A stretch of 64,000 nt of DNA from CAINVV01 sp031432175 (GCA_964358545.1 CAYHQN010000008.1:1-64000), one strand, 5' to 3'. Numbered from the stretch's first letter, positions 53,219 through 62,204 are shown. Numbers and translations are program-made. Notes: generated by a model from the letters alone, not told the origin.

Positions 53219-54493
53219 TTAATTGATGATGGTGCAGCCAATATACGGGACCAGCACCTCCGGCACCCGAATCCCCTCCGGAGTTTGATAATTCTCCAGA
53301 ATTGAAGCTACGATCCTTGGCAAAGCCAACGCGCTGCCATTCAGGGTATGGGCCAGCTGTAGTTTCTTGTTGCCCTCTTCGCGGTAGCGTAATTTCAGAC
53401 GGTTGGCCTGGAACGACTCAAAGTTGGAGACCGAAGAGACCTCCAGCCAGCGCCCCTGCCCTGCCGACCATACTTCGAAATCGTAAGTCAGCGCGGAGGT
53501 AAAACTCATATCGCCACCGCAAAGACGGAGAATCCGGTAAGGCAAACCCAGCTTTTCGACCAGCGATTTCACATATGCAACCATTTGATCCAATGACTCG
53601 TACGACTTATCAGGATGCGCGATTTGCACAATCTCAACTTTGTCGAATTGGTGCAATCGGTTCAGTCCGCGAACATCTTTTCCGTAAGAGCCTGCCTCAC
53701 GACGGAAACAAGCAGAATAGGCAGTAGTTTTGATGGGAAGATCTTTTGCCTCCACAATCACATCACGGAATATATTGGTAACAGGAACTTCAGCGGTAGG
53801 AATCAGGTAGAGGCCATCCACGGGGCAGTGGTACATCTGTCCCTCCTTGTCGGGTAGCTGCCCTGTACCAAACCCGGAAGCCTCGTTCACAACATAAGGG
53901 GGTTGAACTTCGAGGTAACCGGCTGCTCTGGCCTGGTCGAGAAAGAAATTAATAAGGGCGCGCTGAATGCGGGCGCCAAATCCTTTGTAAACAGGAAACC
54001 CAGCTCCGGTAATTTTCACGCCTAGTTCAAAATCGATCAAATCATATTGGGCAGCCAGTTCCCAGTGAGGTTTGGAGCCTTCGGGAAGTTGCGGTATGGT
54101 ACCGCCTGTGGCAACCACCAGGTTGTCTTCAGGGGTCTTTCCAGCCGGAACCAGTGTGGAAGGAAGATTTGGCATCTGAACCTGCAATGCAGCCATTTGA
54201 GAATCAATGTTCACAAAATCTTCGTCGTGCTGGTGAATCAACTCCTTGAGAACCACCGTCCGCTCCTTGGCTTTGTTTGCCTCCTCAGTTTTACCCTCTT
54301 TCAACAGAAGTCCGATCTCCTTCGACAATTGGTTCATCTCGGCCTTGCAACCATCACTTTCAATCTGGTATTCGTTGCGTTTTTGGTAGAGAGCCAAAAC
54401 CTGCTGAACAATTTCCCGTGCGTCGAAAAATTTGACAGCAAGTCTTTCTATCACAAATTCCGGATTCTCCTGGATAAATTTTAAGCTAAGCAT
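53219..54493 (-). CDS. serS: Seryl-tRNA synthetase
   Basis: A 424-residue class II synthetase. The N-terminal long coiled-coil arm (about 30-105) reaches tRNA-Ser. The catalytic core has motif 2 (CFRREAGSYGKDVRGLNRLH) and motif 3 (LNGSALALPRIVASILENYQ). Full length and intact. The start codon is directly preceded by a tract of TCATAAC/TCATCAC heptamers, which is odd for a highly expressed housekeeping gene. Its stop is followed within 5 bases by the TTACACAGAG arm. Confidence 0.97.
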   Translation of the reverse strand: MLSLKFIQENPEFVIERLAVKFFDAREIVQQVLALYQKRNEYQIESDGCKAEMNQLSKEIGLLLKEGKTEEANKAKERTVVLKELIHQHDEDFVNIDSQMAALQVQMPNLPSTLVPAGKTPEDNLVVATGGTIPQLPEGSKPHWELAAQYDLIDFELGVKITGAGFPVYKGFGARIQRALINFFLDQARAAGYLEVQPPYVVNEASGFGTGQLPDKEGQMYHCPVDGLYLIPTAEVPVTNIFRDVIVEAKDLPIKTTAYSACFRREAGSYGKDVRGLNRLHQFDKVEIVQIAHPDKSYESLDQMVAYVKSLVEKLGLPYRILRLCGGDMSFTSALTYDFEVWSAGQGRWLEVSSVSNFESFQANRLKLRYREEGNKKLQLAHTLNGSALALPRIVASILENYQTPEGIRVPEVLVPYIGCTIIN

Positions 54494-54548
54494 AATGAGT
54501 TATGAGTTATGAGTTATGAGTGATGAGTGATGAGTGATGAGTGATGTG
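54494..54548. repeat. GAGTTAT / GAGTGAT heptamer tract abutting the serS start
   Basis: At least seven tandem heptamers, three of GAGTTAT type and four of GAGTGAT type, begin directly upstream of the serS start codon. The remaining 54549-54800 gap contains the inverted CACAAAG arms and no supported gene. Confidence 0.8.
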
Positions 54549-54560
54549 AGTTAAGAATGA

Positions 54561-54717
54561 GTCCACTTCCACAAGTCTTTTCCTGCCACAAAGGCACCAA
54601 AGCACTAAGGTCCACAAAGAACATAGTACTGATATTTAAATCTTTGTGAAACCTTCGTGATTTAGTGTCTTTGTGGCCTTCTTTATTTTTTTGCTTTTCA
54701 GAGTGGACACAAGAATT
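54561..54717. repeat. Inverted CCACAAAG-type arms
   Basis: The left arm (54585-54620) reads GCCACAAAGGCACCAAAGCA and onward. The right arm (54641-54677) is an inverted copy with about 80 percent identity. An outer GTCCACT/AGTGGAC pair (54561-54567 and 54711-54717) suggests the element limits. Confidence 0.65.
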
Positions 54718-54800
54718 ATGAATCAAAGTTACAACAAAAAAACTCCTGCCTTATTGCCAGAGCAACAAAACAGGAGAGAATTTTATGAGCTTATTGAGAA

Positions 54801-55073
54801 TTACTCTGCAACGACTACTTTCAACGGCTCAACGCTGACATACGATTTCGCGTTGGTCTTCTTTTTGAAAGCAACGGTACCATCGATCAATGCGAAAAGT
54901 GTATGATCTTTACCGATTCCTACGTTTGCTCCCGGATTGTGAACAGTTCCACGCTGGCGAACCAGAATGTTTCCTGCTTTGGCAGCCTGACCACCATAAA
55001 TTTTCACTCCAAGTCGTTTGCTTTCTGATTCGCGGCCGTTCTTCGAACTACCCGCCCCTTTTTTATGTGCCAT
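54801..55073 (-). CDS. rpmA: 50S ribosomal protein L27
   Basis: A 90-residue L27 with the start MAHKKGAGSSKNGRESESKR, then LGVKIYGGQAAKAGNILVRQ and RGTVHNPGANVGIGKDHTLF. It reaches toward the peptidyl-transferase centre of the 50S subunit. It lies 20 bases downstream of rplU, the universal rplU-rpmA order. Confidence 0.97.
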   Translation of the reverse strand: MAHKKGAGSSKNGRESESKRLGVKIYGGQAAKAGNILVRQRGTVHNPGANVGIGKDHTLFALIDGTVAFKKKTNAKSYVSVEPLKVVVAE

Positions 55074-55093
55074 GGTAAATTGTTTTTAGAGGG

Positions 55094-55405
55094 TTACGCT
55101 ACTATTTCTGAAATTTGAATCTGGGAAAAGAATTGACGGTGACCGTTTTTCTTTCTGTAGCCTTTGCGGCGTTTCTTTTTGAAAACAATTACCTTCTCCC
55201 CCTTCAGGTGCGAAAGAACTGTTGCACTAACTTTTGCGCCTTCAACAACAGGTGCTCCGATGGTAATTGCACCTTCGTTGTCGACCAATAATACTTTGTC
55301 GAAAGTTACCTCTGTTCCCACTTCATTTGGAAGACGGTGAACATAGACTTTCCTCTCTTTTTCCACCTTGAACTGCTGTCCGGCGATTTCTACAATTGCG
55401 TACAT
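55094..55405 (-). CDS. rplU: 50S ribosomal protein L21
   Basis: A 103-residue L21 with MYAIVEIAGQQFKVEKERKV and the C-terminal KVIVFKKKRRKGYRKKNGHR block that binds 23S rRNA. It heads the rplU-rpmA operon and has a strong-looking promoter 80-110 bases upstream. Confidence 0.97.
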   Translation of the reverse strand: MYAIVEIAGQQFKVEKERKVYVHRLPNEVGTEVTFDKVLLVDNEGAITIGAPVVEGAKVSATVLSHLKGEKVIVFKKKRRKGYRKKNGHRQFFSQIQISEIVA

Positions 55406-55484
55406 GTTTACAATTTAAATATTTGGGTCCGGCAGGCGGGCTAAACGCTCCTCTTTTTGAGCCTGTACGAACTATTTCGGACTG

Positions 55485-55514
55485 CAAAAGTAATCATTTT
55501 CATTTTACAGCCAA
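55485..55514 (-). promoter_or_regulatory. Promoter of rplU-rpmA
   Basis: Leftward, TTG (complement of 55512-55514), a 19-base spacer and TACTTTTG (complement of 55485-55492) match the Bacteroidota form in full. Confidence 0.72.
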
Positions 55515-55540
55515 AAACAAAATGAAAATAATTAGAAATG

Positions 55541-55744
55541 TTACACAGAGAAGCACAGAGTTACACAGAGGGAGAATTAAAAAGCTTGAAGGGTCTGAAA
55601 TGTTTATAATGTTTGAAGGGTTTACCTGCACAACATTTTAAACATCATAGACAATAAAAACATTTCTAACATTTCAGACCCATTTAACTTTTTTAATCCT
55701 TTCTCTGTGAAACTCTGTGCGACCTCTGTGTATCTCTGTGTAAC
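55541..55744. repeat. Nested inverted arms between mutS and rplU
   Basis: The outer left arm (55541-55570) is TTACACAGAG, AAGCACAGAG, TTACACAGAG. The outer right arm (55703-55744) is an inverted four-unit array ending 5 bases from the mutS stop. Inside, GGGTCTGAAATGTTTATAATG faces an inverted AACATTTCAGACCC, a second unrelated repeat type with AAATGTT units. No gene is present. Confidence 0.75.
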
Positions 55745-55748
55745 CCTT

Positions 55749-58367
55749 TTATACACCTATAATCTTCTTAATCTCATTCAATTTGTTTAGTGCTTCAAGC
55801 GGCGACATCCGGTTGATATCCAGATTTTTGATTTCATCACGAATCTGCTTGAGAACCGGATCGTCAAGCTGGAAGAAGCTGAGTTGATATCCTTCCCTGT
55901 TCTGGGCCAGGTCGCCAACCGGTTTCGCCGGATACTCCTTCCGGTTGCTCTTCTCCATCTGCGCAAGAATATCTTCTGCGCGTGCCACCACACTCCGGGG
56001 CATCCCGGCCATCTGGGCTACATGGATACCAAAGCTGTGGTTACTGCCTCCCGGCACCAGTTTCCGCAAAAAGATGATGTTTTTCCCCATCTCCTTGATA
56101 GAGACGTTGAAATTCCGGATACGTCCAAACGATTTTTCCATCTCGTTCAACTCATGGTAATGGGTGGCAAACAGGGTTTTAGCCCTTACCCTTGGGTGTT
56201 CGTGGATATATTCCACAATCGACCAGGCAATGGAGATGCCATCGTAGGTGCTGGTACCGCGGCCCAGCTCGTCGAAGAGGATCAGGCTCCGGTCCGAAAT
56301 ATTGTTAAGGATGCTGGCCGCTTCTGTCATCTCTACCATAAAGGTGGATTCGCCCGACGAAATATTATCGGAAGCACCTACCCTGGTAAATATCTTATCG
56401 ATGTATCCGATGCTTGCCGCTTCGGCCGGCACGTACGATCCCATCTGAGCCAGCAGCACAATCAGCGCCGTCTGTCTGAGCAAGGCCGATTTCCCCGCCA
56501 TGTTTGGACCGGTAATCATGATGATCTGCTGTTCGGTGTTGTCGAGTGTCAGGTCATTGGCGATATACTTTTCTCCTACCGGGAGTTGCTGTTCGATCAC
56601 CGGATGACGCCCGCCTTTGATCTCAAGCAGATCGCTTTCGTTCACATCCGGGCGGGTGTATTTGTACTGAACTGCAACTGTGGCGAAAGAGCGCAGACAG
56701 TCTATCTGGGCTGTCAGGCTGGCGTTGAGCTGAATGGCCTGGAAATATTCTGTCAGTGAATTGATCAGGTCGTTGAAAAGGGAGGTTTCGAGCGCCAAAA
56801 TACGCTCTTCGGCCCCCAGAATTTTTGTCTCATACTCTTTCAGCTCCTCGGTAATATAACGTTCCGCGTTAACGAGGGTCTGTTTGCGGATCCATTCATT
56901 CGGAACTTTGTCCTTGTGCATGTTGCGCACTTCGATGAAATAGCCGAAAACATTGTTGTAGGATACCTTCAGCGAAGTGATGCCTGTGCGGATGCTCTCC
57001 CGCTCCTGCAGCTTTTGCAGGTAGTCTTTGCCCGAAAAGGCCAGGGAGCGCAGTTCATCCAGCTCTGCCGAGACACCCGGGGCGATCGCGTTTCCCTTGA
57101 CCAGCATCACGGGAGGTTCAGCAACCAATTCCTTCGCAATTCGTTCGCAAATGGTATGACAAGGGTTCAATTGTTCCGCAACCCTTACCAGGACGTTGTT
57201 CTCCGAAGATTCGCAGTAGCTTCTGATTTTGGCTATGGCCAGCAGGGAGTTTTTCAGCTGCACCATTTCGCGGGGATTGATACGCCCAACCGAAGCCTTG
57301 GAGATGATTCGCTCGAGGTCGCCCACCAGGTGGAGCTGTGTTTCGATCTCTTCCTTTAGTTCAGGATGGGTAACGAAACGCTCTACCACCTCCTGCCGTT
57401 CCCGGATTTTGCCAGTATCCTTCAAAGGCAGTGCCATCCATCGTTTCAGCAACCTGGCTCCCATGGGGGTGATGGAGCGGTCGATCACCTGGATCAATGT
57501 TTTCGCCCCTTCGTTGATGGTATGAAAAAGTTCGAGATTTCGGATGGTGAAGCGGTCTAGCCAGACATACTGATCCTCTTCTATCCGGGAGAGCGCCGTA
57601 ATATGGCTTACCTGCTTATGTTGGGTAATGTCGAGGTAATAGAGAATAGCACCTGATGCGATGATGCCCATCTCAAGATTCTGAACGCCGAAACCCTTGA
57701 GGTTGACAGTCTCAAAATGGCGAAGCAAACGGTCGTTGGCCGCATCGAAGGTATAGACCCAGTCATCGAGTTTGTAAGTGTAGAATTTGGGTCCGAATAG
57801 TTCGGTAAAGAGTTTCTCCTTTCCTTTTTGAAAAAGCACCTCTTTGGGCTGAAAGCTGCTGAGCAACTTGTCGATGTGTTCAAAGCTCCCCTCCGCGGTA
57901 ATAAACTCACCGGTAGAGATATCAAGGAAGGCTACACCTGCTATATTTTTTTCGATGTGAACCGATGCCAGAAAATTGTTCTCCCTGTGTTCCAGCACAT
58001 TGTCATTGATCGATACCCCGGGAGTAACAAGTTCGGTGATTCCCCTCTTGACGATCGTTTTGGTGAGTTTGGGATCTTCGAGCTGCTCGCAGATTGCTAC
58101 CCGCTGACCGGCCCTGACGAGTTTGGGCAGGTAAGTATCCAATGCGTGGTAGGGAAATCCGGCCAGTTCTACAAAGCTGGCTGAGCCGTTTGCCCTGCGC
58201 GTAAGCGTTATTCCGCAGATCTCTGCAGCCTTGATGGCATCTTCCCCGAATGTTTCGTAAAAATCACCTACCCTGAAGAGCAGTACAGCGTCAGGATATT
58301 TGTTCTTGACGGCATAATATTGCTTCATCAACGGGGTCTCAACGTATTTATTGGGGGCGGTAGTCAA
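55749..58367 (-). CDS. mutS: DNA mismatch repair ATPase MutS
   Basis: An 872-residue MutS1. The mismatch-binding FYETF (Phe-x-Glu) lies near residue 33. The connector, lever and clamp regions follow. The ATPase has Walker A GPNMAGKSALLRQ near 626, then LFDELGRGTSTYDG and FATHYHELNEME. It recognises mismatches as a dimer and starts methyl-independent repair with MutL. Full length and intact. No mutL is nearby. The stop is 5 bases from an inverted-arm element. Confidence 0.97.
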   Translation of the reverse strand: MTTAPNKYVETPLMKQYYAVKNKYPDAVLLFRVGDFYETFGEDAIKAAEICGITLTRRANGSASFVELAGFPYHALDTYLPKLVRAGQRVAICEQLEDPKLTKTIVKRGITELVTPGVSINDNVLEHRENNFLASVHIEKNIAGVAFLDISTGEFITAEGSFEHIDKLLSSFQPKEVLFQKGKEKLFTELFGPKFYTYKLDDWVYTFDAANDRLLRHFETVNLKGFGVQNLEMGIIASGAILYYLDITQHKQVSHITALSRIEEDQYVWLDRFTIRNLELFHTINEGAKTLIQVIDRSITPMGARLLKRWMALPLKDTGKIRERQEVVERFVTHPELKEEIETQLHLVGDLERIISKASVGRINPREMVQLKNSLLAIAKIRSYCESSENNVLVRVAEQLNPCHTICERIAKELVAEPPVMLVKGNAIAPGVSAELDELRSLAFSGKDYLQKLQERESIRTGITSLKVSYNNVFGYFIEVRNMHKDKVPNEWIRKQTLVNAERYITEELKEYETKILGAEERILALETSLFNDLINSLTEYFQAIQLNASLTAQIDCLRSFATVAVQYKYTRPDVNESDLLEIKGGRHPVIEQQLPVGEKYIANDLTLDNTEQQIIMITGPNMAGKSALLRQTALIVLLAQMGSYVPAEAASIGYIDKIFTRVGASDNISSGESTFMVEMTEAASILNNISDRSLILFDELGRGTSTYDGISIAWSIVEYIHEHPRVRAKTLFATHYHELNEMEKSFGRIRNFNVSIKEMGKNIIFLRKLVPGGSNHSFGIHVAQMAGMPRSVVARAEDILAQMEKSNRKEYPAKPVGDLAQNREGYQLSFFQLDDPVLKQIRDEIKNLDINRMSPLEALNKLNEIKKIIGV

Positions 58368-58484
58368 TGTTACTGGTCATTTAATGAGTAGGTAAATATA
58401 GAAAAATCATAGTAATCGGCCAGCATTCGCTCATTAGGATTGCTAAATAAATTGTATATTACTGCTTCTCCAAATTAGGTAAAA

Positions 58485-58545
58485 TCACCACATAGGCACA
58501 TAGGACACAGTAGAAACTATTGTGCCCTATGTGCCTATGTGGTGA
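58485..58545. repeat. Hairpin of CACATAGG units after the DUF4105 gene
   Basis: Twenty-five-base arms (58485-58509 and 58521-58545) are inverted copies with one mismatch around an 11-base loop; the arm contains CACATAGG twice. It is 4 bases from the DUF4105 stop and may serve as its terminator. It lacks a strong T run leftward. Confidence 0.75.
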
Positions 58546-58548
58546 AAA

Positions 58549-59730
58549 TCAAAACTTAACTTTTTGAAATAATTTCGCTTTTGAGATCGTCCCCATCCTT
58601 ATCAACAGTATCAGACACAACGGCACCACCAGCCAATGGAAGGATTGGGGAAGGAAATACATTGAAATAAGAAATAAGGTAGTAATAATGGCTGTTACCC
58701 GGACATACCAATTCAATTTTGGCCGCATGGTGGGAAATATCCACAAAATACCGAGAAGGAAATGGGTCGGGAATGCCCAAATGAGATTAAGATTCCATTT
58801 GGTGGAAGGCATCACCGAGATGAAAGTAGTGAAATAGAGGATCATTCCGGCAATGCCAAAGACTATGAAAACACCAATATCCAGCCAGACGAACCTGCGA
58901 TTTTTCTTTCGCTCCCAAAGGGTTAAAGCCAGCACAACAAAGAAAAAGAGAAGAACCACAACAGCCGGTGAAGTAAGAGAAAAGGTCCGCACGAAGGGAG
59001 GTGCATCAAAAATAACCACCGCCGGTCCGGTAACAGGGGAACTAACGCCATCCCTTACCACAACTGCTTTGGACATATCATCCCCCAAATAATCAGGCAG
59101 AAACATCTTTTGCGAAAAAATGGAGATATGATCCGTCGGAATTCCCAGTGCCAGCTTGATGCCCAATCCGCTCCAGCTATTGTCTTCAAGATAGAGATCA
59201 ATTAAATTCCTGAACGACATTCTCTTATCACCGGAAGTATCGTACTTGATTTTCCCCCCTAAAGCCTTCTCAATCTGATCGCGTAGCCTGGTAGAACAAT
59301 TGTCTTCAAAATGAGAATAGCGGTAAATCCTGTTCTCCGGTTTGAAATTTTCGACCAGCGATTCGTACAGGGACTCACGCTCTTCCGGGGTGAGTAGAAG
59401 TTCATACTCGATTACCTTGCGCTTATCTTCCTGGTATTCACGCATGAAAGTGCTCATTCTCCACACATCCAACATGTAGTCGGTCTCACCTTTAGCAAAG
59501 CGCCAGATAAAATGAGGTGTTTGAAAACTGAAAACTCCATAATTGAAAACAATATCTTTCCCGTACAACGGATCATTGATGCGGATACCAGCATGGCCAA
59601 AAAAGGAGTAGATCTCATCACCCGGGGCACAGATAAGCAGGCTAACCTTTGCCGATGGGGACAATGGCTGAGCGTAGCCCTGATTGAAGCAGAGAATGAC
59701 TGTCAGGAACAGGAAAATAAATTTACGCAT
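58549..59730 (-). CDS. DUF4105 (Lnb N-terminal-like) membrane protein
   Basis: A 393-residue protein with a signal peptide (ending FNQGYAQ), a periplasmic DUF4105 domain (about 22-235) and a C-terminal part with about five membrane helices. The papain-like core of this domain is visible in VSLLICAPGDEIYSFFGHAG (Cys/His) and FNYGVFSFQ. The RFAKGETDYML and NCSTRLRDQIEKALGG blocks are typical. The domain is related to the N-terminal part of lacto-N-biosidase-associated proteins and is predicted to be a hydrolase or acyl-transfer fold. Its substrate is unknown. Confidence 0.9.
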   Translation of the reverse strand: MRKFIFLFLTVILCFNQGYAQPLSPSAKVSLLICAPGDEIYSFFGHAGIRINDPLYGKDIVFNYGVFSFQTPHFIWRFAKGETDYMLDVWRMSTFMREYQEDKRKVIEYELLLTPEERESLYESLVENFKPENRIYRYSHFEDNCSTRLRDQIEKALGGKIKYDTSGDKRMSFRNLIDLYLEDNSWSGLGIKLALGIPTDHISIFSQKMFLPDYLGDDMSKAVVVRDGVSSPVTGPAVVIFDAPPFVRTFSLTSPAVVVLLFFFVVLALTLWERKKNRRFVWLDIGVFIVFGIAGMILYFTTFISVMPSTKWNLNLIWAFPTHFLLGILWIFPTMRPKLNWYVRVTAIITTLFLISMYFLPQSFHWLVVPLCLILLIRMGTISKAKLFQKVKF

Positions 59731-59804
59731 CTGTCAGTTAATGTTGTGAGGGGAGATTAAGTCATTAAATATCTATTCGTAGTCCAATAAAAAAAACACC
59801 AATA

Positions 59805-60224
59805 CTAGCGCCAGAATCCCACGATGGCCCCCATGATCATGAAGGCCACCAGATCAAAACCGGCATGAAGTAGATAAAGTTTAACAGGCTGATTCTCAAA
59901 TAATACACTGGTCAGCTTGGACATGGCTATCCAGAAAAACGCGATGCAGGCCCCGATGATGGCTCCAAACCCGGCACTGGAACGGGGACCGAGTACCATG
60001 GAAATCACAAAAGAGGCAACAAAGGCCGACAGGAAGGTGACCAACGTGATCATCCACAACGGTTTGTTTGTTTTTAAATCCTTTTCTGTAAAACCGTTCA
60101 ACTCCATCCACTGCTTGCCAAACAACAGAGGTGAATACCAAAGTGCTCCGAGAATCAGGTAAGAGATACCGGCCAAAATTACGGCCCATATATTTACCTT
60201 GGTAAAAGTCGCTAACATGTCCAT
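59805..60224 (-). CDS. DUF1761 membrane protein
   Basis: A 139-residue protein with four membrane helices of the DUF1761 family: ILGALWYSPLLFGKQWMELN is the signature in the first loop, followed by hydrophobic helices AFVASFVISMVLG and GAIIGACIAFFWIAMSKL. Function is unknown. The rightmost helix ends VAFMIMGAIVGFW. It stands alone with ordinary spacing to its neighbours. Confidence 0.9.
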   Translation of the reverse strand: MDMLATFTKVNIWAVILAGISYLILGALWYSPLLFGKQWMELNGFTEKDLKTNKPLWMITLVTFLSAFVASFVISMVLGPRSSAGFGAIIGACIAFFWIAMSKLTSVLFENQPVKLYLLHAGFDLVAFMIMGAIVGFWR

Positions 60225-60281
60225 ATTTTGAAGTTTTAATGGTTGATTTGACAGTGGACTAAACTACAAAAAAAACAGATA

Positions 60282-60992
60282 TTAACTTCCCAGGTAGAAC
60301 TCTTTGGTCAATTCAATGAATTTTTCAGAATACGTTTGGGGATCAAGCAGAATCACCAATTCGCTGGCTTCCGGATAGGTTGCTGAAACAGAGAACTCAA
60401 GCAAAACCCGCTTGGGAGGTCTACCTATTTTTGGAATGATGGTGGTTTTCCTGCTAAGGTAGAATCCGGCAAGCCGTGCGGTTTCCCGAAAATCATCCAA
60501 TACTTCAATGGGAAGAATCACCGCCAACCTGCCATGGTCAGTCAGCAATTTTTTTGCACCGGTGATCAGCTGTTCATAAGTGAGCGAGACATCGTGACGT
60601 GCGATGGAGGAGGCTGGATCGGAAGATTTCATCGATTTTTTAAAAAATGGTGGGTTGCAAACAACCAAATCGAAGGATAAGGTATGCGATTCCTGAAAAT
60701 TATTAAAATCGCCGGAATAGAGCGCAAGCCTCTCGCACCATGGGGAATTTTGGAAGTTGTGCCGTGCATCCAGGCAAGCATCTTCGTTAATTTCAACTGC
60801 GGAAATGTGCGCCTCAGATCTCTGCGCCAACATCAGCGCAATCACACCGGTACCTGTCCCTACATCAAGAATACGCATTGTTCCTGTCACCCCGCACCAG
60901 CTCCCCAGCAGTACCCCATCGGTGCCTACCTTCAGGGCGGAATTTTCCTGAGTGATTAGGAATTGTTTGAACTGAAACCAGGTGTTGCTCAT
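60282..60992 (-). CDS. trmN6: tRNA1(Val) (adenine(37)-N6)-methyltransferase, TrmN6/YfiC type
   Basis: A 236-residue N6-adenine methyltransferase. SAM binding is by LDVGTGTGVIALML near residue 43. The catalytic NPPF motif appears as VVCNPPFF near 113, after a KVGTDGVLLGSWC start that is typical of this group. It would methylate A37 of tRNA-Val, by family knowledge. The start codon is followed upstream within 6 bases by an inverted-arm element of 9/10-base units. Confidence 0.88.
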   Translation of the reverse strand: MSNTWFQFKQFLITQENSALKVGTDGVLLGSWCGVTGTMRILDVGTGTGVIALMLAQRSEAHISAVEINEDACLDARHNFQNSPWCERLALYSGDFNNFQESHTLSFDLVVCNPPFFKKSMKSSDPASSIARHDVSLTYEQLITGAKKLLTDHGRLAVILPIEVLDDFRETARLAGFYLSRKTTIIPKIGRPPKRVLLEFSVSATYPEASELVILLDPQTYSEKFIELTKEFYLGS

Positions 60993-60997
60993 AAGAA

Positions 60998-61217
60998 AGT
61001 GCCTAAAGTGAGCTAAAGTGACTAAAGTGCCTAAAGTTGGGGACTCCGTAGATTTGTTAAAAGAAAGTTTTTAAGTTGGGGACTCCGCAGATTTGCTAAA
61101 AGCGTGCCTAAAGTTTGGACTCCGAACAAATTGTGATTGTGGCTAAGTACTTTATTAACTTTAGTCACTCTAGTCACTTTAGTTCACTTTAGTTCACTTT
61201 AGTTCACTTTAGGCACT
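60998..61217. repeat. Inverted arms of 9/10-base units between lolD and trmN6
   Basis: The left arm (60998-61038) has AGTGCCTAA, AGTGAGCTAA, AGTGACTAA, AGTGCCTAA. The right arm (61158-61217) is an inverted array with AGTGAACTAA repeated three times and AGTGCCTAA at its end. Between them GTTGGGGACTCCGTAGATTTG occurs as near-direct repeats (about 61037-61064 and 61075-61103). The right arm supplies the stop codon of the ABC transporter gene. No gene is present inside. Confidence 0.8.
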
Positions 61218-61865
61218 TCTTATACAGCCATCCTGCAGCCTGATCATCCGATCTGTCATTCCGGCGAAATGATCGTCGTGCGTGACAATGACGAAGGTAT
61301 GGCCAAACTGTTCGCGGAGCGAGAAGAAAAGCCGGTAGAGCTCCTCCTGATTTTGAGAATCCAGGTTACCGGATGGTTCATCGGCCAGAATTACCGAGGG
61401 GTTGTTGATTAATGCCCTGGCAATGGCCACCCGCTGCTTCTCACCTCCCGACAGCTCCGATGGTTTGTGGTGCTTTCGTGGCAACAAATCCAGGATCTGC
61501 AATAGCTCTTCCGCCCTCTTTTCAACGGAACCCTTCTTCGTTCCGGCAATAAAGCCCGGTATGCAGACATTTTCAAATGCTGTAAATTCGGGAAGCAGGT
61601 GGTGAAACTGGAAGACAAAGCCAATCTCTTTGTTCCTGAACCGCGACAAATCCCTTTCGCCCAACGAGAACAGGTCATTTCCATGAATCAAAACCTTTCC
61701 TGAATCGGGCTGGATCAAAGATCCCAATATCTGCAAAAGCGTAGTTTTCCCTGCTCCGCTGGCGCCAACAACTGAGACAATCTCGTGTTCTTCAACCTTC
61801 AACGAGACACTTTTCAGTACCTGAAGATTTCCATACGACTTGGTAATCAGGCTGGCTTCAAGCAT
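61209..61865 (-). CDS. lolD: ABC transporter ATP-binding protein, LolD type
   Basis: A 218-residue ATPase. Walker A GASGAGKTTLL at about 34-44, signature LSGGEKQRVAIARAL near 138, Walker B VILADEPSGNLDSQ near 158. The closeness to LolD is seen in the start MLEASLITKSYGNLQVLKSV. LolD powers release of lipoproteins from the inner membrane with LolCE; no membrane subunit is encoded nearby. Other members of the MacB/LolD group are possible. It is 2 bases downstream of tatA. Its last codons (AGA AGT GCC TAA) are part of a 9-base repeat arm. Confidence 0.9.
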   Translation of the reverse strand: MLEASLITKSYGNLQVLKSVSLKVEEHEIVSVVGASGAGKTTLLQILGSLIQPDSGKVLIHGNDLFSLGERDLSRFRNKEIGFVFQFHHLLPEFTAFENVCIPGFIAGTKKGSVEKRAEELLQILDLLPRKHHKPSELSGGEKQRVAIARALINNPSVILADEPSGNLDSQNQEELYRLFFSLREQFGHTFVIVTHDDHFAGMTDRMIRLQDGCIRSA

Positions 61866-61867
61866 GG

Positions 61868-62134
61868 CTACTTTAGTTCCTCATCAATTTTTCGTGTAAA
61901 ATCGCCACCCTTCTTCTCAATCTTATCTTTGAGGTTACCAAATTCATTTTGTAAGCCTGAAGTATGATCAGTGATTTCACGCTTAATATCATCAGTTGCC
62001 TTGTGAAACTCACCATACAGCTTTCCAACGGTTCTGGCTATGCCGGGAATGGCATCCGCACCAAAAAGGATGAGGACAAAAAAGACGATGACCATGATTT
62101 CACCGCCACTGAAAAAAAGCAAAGGATGTGACAT
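61868..62134 (-). CDS. tatA: Twin-arginine translocase TatA/TatE subunit
   Basis: An 88-residue protein with one N-terminal membrane helix (GEIMVIVFFVLILFGADAIP) followed by the amphipathic hinge GIARTVGKLYGEFHKATDDI and a charged tail. The Gly and Phe of the hinge fit TatA/TatE. It would form the pore for folded twin-arginine substrates in the inner membrane. No tatC is seen here. It precedes lolD by 2 bases and is probably co-transcribed. Confidence 0.93.
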   Translation of the reverse strand: MSHPLLFFSGGEIMVIVFFVLILFGADAIPGIARTVGKLYGEFHKATDDIKREITDHTSGLQNEFGNLKDKIEKKGGDFTRKIDEELK

Positions 62135-62204
62135 AAGAATACACTTTTTTGCAAAGATAACAATCCTGACAAAATTGATTCGACTTCACCAAATTTAAGT
62201 GAAT

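Noticed and set aside
54494..54548. Heptamer tract considered as a CRISPR array.
   Set aside because: Units are 7 bases and directly adjacent with no spacers. No cas genes are present.
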